Source: Francisella frigiditurris (GTDB lineage: Bacteria; Pseudomonadota; Gammaproteobacteria; Francisellales; Francisellaceae). Taken from it: DNA of 64,000 nucleotides. Positions 58,005-64,000 of this stretch are shown here, piece by piece. The stretch is from NCBI RefSeq assembly GCF_001880225.1, contig NZ_CP009654.1:1178001-1242000 (forward strand), read 5' to 3'. A program made the position numbers and the translations under genes. Each line of letters opens with the position of its first letter. Position 1 is the first letter of the stretch. A model generated the notes under the pieces. That model did no database searches and was not told the origin of the DNA. It worked only from the letters and a program-made list of their open reading frames with translations.

Positions 58005-58748
58005 TTAGCTATTTAACCAAGAATAACCTTTCTCTTCTAGTTCAAGAGCTAGGTTTTTATCACCAGTTTTAACAATTTTTCCATCAGCTAGAACATGTAC
58101 GAAATCTGGCTGTATATGATTTAAAAGTCTTTGATAATGCGTGATAACTAGAAAACTTCTGTCTGGAGATCTCATACTATTAGCACCTTTAGAAACTATC
58201 TGTAAAGCATCAATATCTAAGCCAGAATCTGTTTCATCAAGAATAGCTAATTTAGGCTCAAGCATCATAAGCTGAAGCATTTCGTTTCTTTTTTTCTCTC
58301 CACCAGAGAAACCTTCGTTAACACCTCTACTCATATACTTTTGATCGATCTCTAAAGTTTTCATGTTTTCTTTTAATTTTTTCATAAAAGAAATAGCATC
58401 AACCTCATCTTCTCCATTAGCTTTTTTTATACTATTAAGAGCAGTCTTTAAAAATTGAACATTACTAACTCCTGGTATCTCAATTGGATACTGCAAGCTT
58501 AGAAATATTCCAGCAGCAGCTCTCTCAGATATGCCAAGATCTTTTATATCTTTGTTATTAAACTTAATAGAGCCTTTTGTTATCTCATATCCTTCTTTTC
58601 CAGCTAACACATTACCTAAAGTACTTTTTCCAGCACCATTTGGTCCCATGATTGCATGGACTTCGCCTTTATTAACCTTTAAGTTAAGACCCTTTAGAAT
58701 TTCTTTACCTGCTACATTTACATGTAAATCTTTTATTTCTAATAACAT
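58005..58748 (-). CDS. sufC: Fe-S cluster assembly ATPase SufC
   Basis: Start taken at ATG 58748, giving a 247-residue protein (LLEIKDLHVNVAGKEILKGL). Walker A IMGPNGAGKSTLGNVLAGKE, signature GFSGGEKKRNEMLQL, Walker B LAILDETDSGLDIDAL and ITHYQRLL are present, all typical of SufC rather than transport ATPases. An earlier in-frame start would overlap sufB but has no ribosome binding site. It drives the SufBCD scaffold. Confidence 0.96.
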   Translation of the reverse strand: MLLEIKDLHVNVAGKEILKGLNLKVNKGEVHAIMGPNGAGKSTLGNVLAGKEGYEITKGSIKFNNKDIKDLGISERAAAGIFLSLQYPIEIPGVSNVQFLKTALNSIKKANGEDEVDAISFMKKLKENMKTLEIDQKYMSRGVNEGFSGGEKKRNEMLQLMMLEPKLAILDETDSGLDIDALQIVSKGANSMRSPDRSFLVITHYQRLLNHIQPDFVHVLADGKIVKTGDKNLALELEEKGYSWLNS

Positions 58749-58779
58749 TTTTTGCCTTTTAATATTTGAATTATATAGT

Positions 58780-60228
58780 TTAACCAACCGCACCTTCTAA
58801 GCTTACTTCCATAAGCTTCTGTGCTTCAACTGCAAACTCAAGAGGTAATTTTTTGAAAACCTCTTTACAAAAACCGTTTACAATCATGGCAATTGCATCC
58901 TCTGTTGACATACCTCTTTGTTGGCAATAAAAAAGTTGATCATCAGAGATTTTTGATGTTGTTGCCTCATGTTCTATTTGTGAGCTATTACTTTTGTTTT
59001 CAATATATGGATAAGTATGAGCACCACAATTATGCCCTATTAGTAATGAATCACACTGTGAGAAATTACGTGCATTATCTGCATTAGGAGATATTCTAAC
59101 TAATCCACGGTAAGCATTTTGTGCTTTACCAGCTGATATACCTTTTGAGATTATGGTACTTTTCGTATTTTTACCCAAATGGATCATTTTTGTTCCAGTA
59201 TCTGCTTTTTGAGCATGTCTAGTAAGAGCTACTGAATAAAACTCTCCAATAGAGTTATCTCCTCTTAAGACTACAGAAGGATATTTCCAAGTAATCGCTG
59301 AGCCAGTTTCAACCTGTGTCCAAGATATTTTTGAGTTATCTCCTTTACATAACCCTCTTTTAGTCACAAAATTGTAAATACCACCTTTTCCATTTTTATC
59401 ACCTGGATACCAGTTTTGTACCGTTGAGTATTTAATTTCTGCACCTTTCATTGCAACCAATTCAACTACAGCTGCATGAAGCTGGTTTTCATCTCTCATT
59501 GGAGCTGTACAACCTTCTAGATAACTTACATAACTATCTTCATCTGCTACAATCAAAGTTCTTTCAAATTGCCCAGTATTCATAGCATTAATTCTAAAGT
59601 ATGTAGAAAGCTCCATTGGACAGTGTACACCTTTAGGTATGTAAACAAATGAACCATCACTAAATACTGCGGCATTTAAAGCTGCGAAAAAGTTATCCCC
59701 TTGAGGGACTACAGAGCCTAAATATTTTTGTACTAACTCAGGATATTTTTGTAAAGCCTCAGATATTGGACAGAATATAACTCCAGCTTCTGATAATTTT
59801 TCTTTAAATGTTGTTACAACAGAAACCGAATCAAATACAGCATCTACCGCTATATTCTTAACTCCTGCCAACATCTCTTGTTCATGCAGCGGAATTCCAA
59901 GCTTATTATATGTTTCGATTATCTCTGGATCTACTTCATCAAGGCTCTTCGGATGATCTTTTAAAGACTTAGGACTTGAATAATAGCTTATAGATTGAAA
60001 ATCAATTTTTGGATAATTAAGATTTGCCCATTCAGGCTCAACCATTTCTTTCCATCTAGCATAAGCTTTAAGACGCCACTCTAGCATAAACTCAGGTTCA
60101 TTCTTTCTAGCAGAAATAATTCTAATGACATCTTCATTAAGACCTGGTTCTATAGTCTCTTGCTCAATATCTGTAAAAAAACCGTGCTCATAGTCTTGGT
60201 CTATTATTTTATCTAAATTTTTACTCAT
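58780..60228 (-). CDS. sufB: Fe-S cluster assembly protein SufB
   Basis: The 482-residue protein includes the SufB blocks [78 protein letters not shown] and [20 protein letters not shown]. It is the scaffold on which clusters are built. It is the first structural gene after the Rrf2 regulator (9 bases downstream), followed by sufC (31 bases). Confidence 0.97.
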   Translation of the reverse strand: MSKNLDKIIDQDYEHGFFTDIEQETIEPGLNEDVIRIISARKNEPEFMLEWRLKAYARWKEMVEPEWANLNYPKIDFQSISYYSSPKSLKDHPKSLDEVDPEIIETYNKLGIPLHEQEMLAGVKNIAVDAVFDSVSVVTTFKEKLSEAGVIFCPISEALQKYPELVQKYLGSVVPQGDNFFAALNAAVFSDGSFVYIPKGVHCPMELSTYFRINAMNTGQFERTLIVADEDSYVSYLEGCTAPMRDENQLHAAVVELVAMKGAEIKYSTVQNWYPGDKNGKGGIYNFVTKRGLCKGDNSKISWTQVETGSAITWKYPSVVLRGDNSIGEFYSVALTRHAQKADTGTKMIHLGKNTKSTIISKGISAGKAQNAYRGLVRISPNADNARNFSQCDSLLIGHNCGAHTYPYIENKSNSSQIEHEATTSKISDDQLFYCQQRGMSTEDAIAMIVNGFCKEVFKKLPLEFAVEAQKLMEVSLEGAVG

Positions 60229-60237
60229 AAATTATTA

Positions 60238-60657
60238 TTAAAATTTGTTACTTTTTTCAATAGTTAAGATTTCATCAATTGATGTATTTGCGAACATATC
60301 TAAAATTTTATGGTTTACTATTTTCCAATAACTTTGTAATCCACATTTCTTTATTAGGCAAGAATTTTTAAATGTATCGCAACATTCTGTAATATTAACA
60401 TCTGTTTCGATAGATTTCACGATATCTAACATGCTAATTTGGCTAGCTTGTCTTGCTAAAGCATAACCTCCTTCTATTCCACGTTTTGATACAATTATTC
60501 CACCCACATTAAGCAAATTAAGTAATTTCCTAACAGTTGGTAAGTTAAGACCTGTAACTTCTGAAATTTTTGAAGCACTGTATGGAGCATCACTATTTTT
60601 TGCTATAGTTACTACAACAAGGAGCGCATAATCTAGTAATTTACTAATTTTTAACAT
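60238..60657 (-). CDS. Rrf2-family regulator (SufR/IscR-like)
   Basis: The ATG at 60657 has AGGT upstream and yields a 139-residue protein, against a TTG four codons earlier. The winged helix MLKISKLLDYALLVVVTIAK, SASKISEVTGLNLPTVRKLL and GIEGGYALARQASQI is typical of Rrf2. The cysteine cluster ITECCDTFKNSCLIKKCGLQ (Cys 92, 93, 100, 105) resembles the Fe-S ligands of IscR, so it probably senses cluster supply and controls the suf operon it heads. Confidence 0.9.
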   Translation of the reverse strand: MLKISKLLDYALLVVVTIAKNSDAPYSASKISEVTGLNLPTVRKLLNLLNVGGIIVSKRGIEGGYALARQASQISMLDIVKSIETDVNITECCDTFKNSCLIKKCGLQSYWKIVNHKILDMFANTSIDEILTIEKSNKF

Positions 60658-60672
60658 GCTTACCTGCAAACT

Positions 60673-60719
60673 ATACTATTTTAGTATCTTTATATGCATA
60701 TGATAGTATCTTAGCTAAG
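60673..60719. promoter_or_regulatory. Candidate Rrf2 operator upstream of suf
   Basis: A perfect inverted repeat, ATACTA-TTT-TAGTAT, lies at 60673-60687, 16 bases before the regulator start, and a third TAGTAT half-site lies at 60714-60719. A palindrome at this place suits a dimeric autoregulator. The assignment is by position and symmetry only. Confidence 0.45.
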
Positions 60720-60820
60720 TAATGTAAATTAAAAAATTGATTAATAGATGATGTTACATTAGTATGTTCTTATTCAATATCTTTTATATTTGATAATTCA
60801 AAGATTAATCAGTTAATTTT

Positions 60821-62191
60821 ATGAGAGTAGCTATTTTAGGAGCAGGTCAGCTTGGTGTATATCTTACACAAAGACTTTCACATGAGCATGATGTATGTAT
60901 AGTTGATTTAGATGAAGAAAAATTAGGATTTATAGCATCAGCATTTGATGTGCAAACAGTCTGTGGCGATGTTACAAAGCCTAATATAATGATGGAAGCT
61001 AATTTAAAAGATACCGATATGATTATTGCTGTTACATCTAATGATTCAACGAACGTTGCCATTTGTGATATGGCTCATAAGATGTATAAAACTCCTTATA
61101 AAATAGCAAGAATACGAGATACAGAATATACACGTTTTCCTAAATTATTAAATAACGTTGATTTAGTAATAAAATCCTTTTTTGAAACAACTAAACAATT
61201 AGAACAACTAATATTTTTATCTGGTGCTTATTTTATCTCTAGTTTCTTTGATAAAAGGATTCAAGTTATAGGAGTTGAGGTTTCTGATAAATCTCCTTTA
61301 ATAGGCTATGCTCTAAGAGATATATATCTTGGCATGGATGATGTCAGAGTTAATATTATTTCTATATATAGGAATGATGAAAAATTAGACTTAAAAGATA
61401 AGGAAACATATATCGAGGCAAATGATAGAGTATTATATATCTCTGAAAAAGCTTATGCTTCACAAATATTAGCTATTTTCCAACCACAAAAAACTAATGT
61501 AAAAAAAATATTTATTGCTGGTGCAAATCATGCGAGTGTCACATTAGCAAAATCATTAGAAACAAAAGGTTATATTGTCAAAATCATTGATCCAAGTGCA
61601 GAGAAATGCAAATATGCTTTAAGTGAACTTAGCAAATCAACAATATTACAATACAATCCTGTAAACAATAATTTACTTGTTACAGAAGGAATTGATGAGG
61701 CAGATATGTTTTTTGCTTTAACCAATTCTGATGAGATAAATGTTATGTCATCTATTTTAGCAAAAAAGCTTGGAGCAAAAAGATCTATAGCAACAGTCAA
61801 TAATGCTGAATACCATTCTATAACCAGAGATTTAAACCTTATTGATTTATCCATATCACCTCATAATTTTTCATACACAACTATAAAAGCTTTTATGACA
61901 CAAGCTGATATATTAAGAATGTATGAAATAAATGATTTAGAAAACTATATTTTAGAAGTTAAAGTTCATGGAGAAGAAAATCTCTCACCAATTATAGGAA
62001 AGAAAATCTCTGATATAAGATTCGGAGAAGATTTAGAAGTATTAGCAATAATGAGAGATAATATTCCAGTATTTAGCCCAGAGAATATTGTTCTACAAAA
62101 TGAAGATAGAGTCTTAATAGAGGCTAGAAGCTCTCAAGCATTTAATTCATTAGAACGACTATTTCAGGTTATGCCATTATATATTGCTTAA
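60821..62191 (+). CDS. trkA: Trk potassium uptake regulatory subunit TrkA
   Basis: The 456-residue protein contains two RCK units. The first Rossmann motif is RVAILGAGQLGVYLTQRLS with DLDEEKLGFIASAFDV. The second is KIFIAGANHASVTLAKSLE, each followed by a TrkA-C domain (ending VLAIMRDNIPVFSPENIVLQ). It binds NAD(H)/ATP and gates TrkH potassium channels on the inner membrane. It is divergent from the suf regulator. The second nucleotide loop replaces the GxGxxG with GANHAS, a frequent variation in the second half. Confidence 0.93.
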   Translation: MRVAILGAGQLGVYLTQRLSHEHDVCIVDLDEEKLGFIASAFDVQTVCGDVTKPNIMMEANLKDTDMIIAVTSNDSTNVAICDMAHKMYKTPYKIARIRDTEYTRFPKLLNNVDLVIKSFFETTKQLEQLIFLSGAYFISSFFDKRIQVIGVEVSDKSPLIGYALRDIYLGMDDVRVNIISIYRNDEKLDLKDKETYIEANDRVLYISEKAYASQILAIFQPQKTNVKKIFIAGANHASVTLAKSLETKGYIVKIIDPSAEKCKYALSELSKSTILQYNPVNNNLLVTEGIDEADMFFALTNSDEINVMSSILAKKLGAKRSIATVNNAEYHSITRDLNLIDLSISPHNFSYTTIKAFMTQADILRMYEINDLENYILEVKVHGEENLSPIIGKKISDIRFGEDLEVLAIMRDNIPVFSPENIVLQNEDRVLIEARSSQAFNSLERLFQVMPLYIA

Positions 62192-62269
62192 GGATATTAT
62201 TTAATTGATAAGGTTTTAGACATAAAGTATTATTGATTCATGTAAGGTTTTACTTTTCAATGAGTGCGG

Positions 62270-63697
62270 ATGTCTTCAAAACTAAATTCAAATAAAGAAA
62301 CCATTGGCCTTATCCTCTTAGTTCTCCTTATGACAGGAGCTATTGATAATATCAGAAATTTACCTCTTACAGCTACTTCAGGAACATATATATTTTTCTT
62401 TTTTGGAATAGCTATCATCTTATTTCTACTTCCAGTAGCTTTAGTATCAGCTGAGATGACAGCTACATATACTGGCAAAGGAGAAGAAGGAGTATATGGT
62501 TGGGTGAAAAAAGCTTTTGGTCCTAATGTGGCAATGGTTGCAATATGGTTTCAGTGGATAAATACACTAATATGGTTTCCAAGTATCTTAACATTTATCG
62601 CTGGAACTGTAGCTCTATTAGTTAATCCTTCATTAGCTCAAAATATGAAATATACAGCCGTTTTTATAACTATTACATTTTGGGTATTGACAATAATCAA
62701 TTTAAAAGGTTTGAGAGTATCTGCAATATTTGCCAGTGCTTGTACTTTTTTTGGAATGATTTTACCAATGGTTTTAATAGTGTTATTTGCTCTTGCATGG
62801 CTGATACTTGGAAATCCTATATATATTCATTTTGAGCCAGGAACATTAGTTCCAAGCCTTACTTCTTCTGAGTCTTGGATGGGATTAACTGGAATTATTG
62901 CATCATTTCTAGGTCTTGAATTAGCAACTGTACATATAAGAAAAGTTAGAAATGCTAGAAAAACTTTTCCTTTAGCACTTTTAATAGCTTCCGTATTTAT
63001 GGTACTTACTATGATTTTGGGGGCTTTAGCTGTATCTATGATTTTTCCTTTAGATCAAATAGATGTGGTAAATGGCGCGGTAAAATCATTTAGTATCTTT
63101 TTAGATACTTTTGGCTTAAGTAATTTCTTCTATATTTTAGTTGTTATGATTTTTATAGGCTCTTTAGGGTCTATGATAAATTGGATAATTTCTCCAGCAA
63201 GAGGTCTTTTACAAGCGGCAGATGACCACTTCCTACCAGAATGGTTAGATAAAAAAAACAAACATGATGTTCCTAGTAATATTTTAATATTACAAGCAAT
63301 AATTATGACTGTCGTATGTTCTGCCATAACTCTTGTACCATCAGTTCAAGCATATTATTTTTTACTTACTGTTATTAGCACACAAATATATTCTATGATG
63401 TATATGCTAATGTTTTTCGCAGCAATGAAATTAAAACTACAATCAGATAATGAAATCATTGATGCAAACTTCAAAATACCCGGCGGTAAAGTAGGTATGT
63501 CTACCATATGTATCTTGGGAATATTAGGTACAGCTCTATGTGTAATAGTGGGCTTTGTTCCACCAGATAACATGTATGCTTCCGCAACAGAGTTTGTCCC
63601 TAAACTATTAGCTTGTTTAACTATAACAATACTGCCAGTATTATTTTTTCATTATTATAGAATTAACGCTGTTAAAAAAAATAATAATTTGTGTTAA
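62270..63697 (+). CDS. APC-family amino acid antiporter, GadC-like
   Basis: From the ATG at 62270 (a GTG at 62264 is an alternative) the 475-residue protein has 12 membrane segments. It begins with ETIGLILLVLLMTGAIDNIR, contains SAEMTATYTGKGEEGVYGWV, and ends in FHYYRINAVKKNNNLC. The pattern matches glutamate:GABA antiporter-type proteins (GadC). In Francisella, GadC-type importers take up glutamate and support resistance to oxidative stress in the host (known for the genus). The C-plug of E. coli GadC is not evident, so the exchange substrate is uncertain. Confidence 0.85.
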   Translation: MSSKLNSNKETIGLILLVLLMTGAIDNIRNLPLTATSGTYIFFFFGIAIILFLLPVALVSAEMTATYTGKGEEGVYGWVKKAFGPNVAMVAIWFQWINTLIWFPSILTFIAGTVALLVNPSLAQNMKYTAVFITITFWVLTIINLKGLRVSAIFASACTFFGMILPMVLIVLFALAWLILGNPIYIHFEPGTLVPSLTSSESWMGLTGIIASFLGLELATVHIRKVRNARKTFPLALLIASVFMVLTMILGALAVSMIFPLDQIDVVNGAVKSFSIFLDTFGLSNFFYILVVMIFIGSLGSMINWIISPARGLLQAADDHFLPEWLDKKNKHDVPSNILILQAIIMTVVCSAITLVPSVQAYYFLLTVISTQIYSMMYMLMFFAAMKLKLQSDNEIIDANFKIPGGKVGMSTICILGILGTALCVIVGFVPPDNMYASATEFVPKLLACLTITILPVLFFHYYRINAVKKNNNLC

Positions 63698-63730
63698 AGT
63701 CTCTCCATTCTATATTAATAAAGGAGACTT
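63697..63730 (+). promoter_or_regulatory. Hairpin overlapping the lysO-like ribosome binding site
   Basis: AAGTCTC (63697-63703) can pair with GAGACTT (63724-63730), the right arm of which overlaps the AAGGAGA Shine-Dalgarno of the next gene. The hairpin begins 1 base before the end of the transporter stop. It could reduce translation or act as a weak attenuator; untested. Confidence 0.4.
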
Positions 63731-63733
63731 ATA

Positions 63734-64000
63734 ATGTTCGAATCTTTATTAATATTCATAGCTTTACTTATTGGTTACTTTTTTATTCCTTTAAAAAATA
63801 AACATATTGGTTTAGTTAATAAGCTTATAGATTTACAAGTTATTCTTATAATAGCTATTATGGGTTATAACTTTAGTATTTTCACAAAAAATAATGATGT
63901 TATTTTCAAGGTTATAAACTTAAGTTTAGTTTATACAGTTATTATATTTTTAACTAATATAATAGCCCTATTTATTTTATGTAACATAAATAAAAATCTT
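63734..64000 (+). CDS. lysO: LysO-like lysine exporter, N-terminal part (continues past window)
   Basis: The first 89 residues begin MFESLLIFIALLIGYFFIPL and continue NKHIGLVNKLIDLQVILIIA, IMGYNFSIFT, and LVYTVIIFLTNIIALFILC, giving three membrane segments and the loop spacing of the LysO/YbjE (DUF340) family. Those are inner-membrane lysine exporters. AAGGAGA precedes the ATG by 6 bases. The rest is outside the window. The call is reasonable but not fully checkable from a third of the protein. Confidence 0.6.
   Translation, partial: MFESLLIFIALLIGYFFIPLKNKHIGLVNKLIDLQVILIIAIMGYNFSIFTKNNDVIFKVINLSLVYTVIIFLTNIIALFILCNINKNL

Overview
The window is AT-rich chromosomal DNA of a gammaproteobacterium, most likely Francisella or a close relative (inference). 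The case rests on the gene set: a GadC-like APC transporter beside trkA and suf, a BglX-type GH3 lipoprotein, a MetI-MetQ fusion next to metN, short intergenic gaps, and remnants of IS1595-, IS6- and IS91-type elements. I cannot assign a species from sequence alone.

Layout. 1-1250: the 3' end of nagA and then tsaB. 1596-6673 (minus): a six-gene lipid-modification cluster (flavoprotein, DUF1365, Cfa-like methyltransferase, chalcone-isomerase-like protein, DUF3833 lipoprotein, SDR). Upstream of it lies an OmpR-type two-component pair. About 8600-16330 is a gene graveyard ending at a tRNA-Val. It holds a dead IS1595-family element, an intact hipBA toxin-antitoxin pair with three operator-like repeats, remnants of a conjugation/mobilisation operon, and a small secreted protein. 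It also holds the N-terminus of an RTX-type type I secretion ABC exporter cut off by an IS91-family remnant, an intact 417-residue protein with the R / STS / E-x-E signature of ADP-ribosyltransferases, an IS6-family remnant, and the C-terminus of an RTX toxin.

16530-64000 is mostly core genome: an outer-membrane protein, rlmKL, fmt-gshB-hemL, a CsbD/LEA-like stress pair, eno-ftsB-ispD, metN-metIQ, plsY, tgt-yajC-secDF, an SH3-domain protein, rpoH, aroA-yafS-like-rnhA-ansA, a beta-carbonic anhydrase, an MFS transporter, leuS-lptE-cutC, yqgE-ruvX, mutT, two secreted unknowns, two LemA proteins with a large TPM protein, a secreted beta-propeller protein, a thioesterase, bglX, the suf operon with its Rrf2 regulator, trkA, a gadC-like transporter and the start of a lysO-like exporter.

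The most interesting locus is the accessory block. It looks like a former plasmid or conjugative island carrying an RTX toxin and its exporter. Transposons have eroded it, but a putative ADP-ribosyltransferase and a hipBA module remain intact. Secondary points of interest are an 18-bp in-frame tandem repeat inside lptE, the MetI-MetQ fusion, a three-domain TPM protein, the lipid cluster, and a suf operon without adjacent sufS/sufE.
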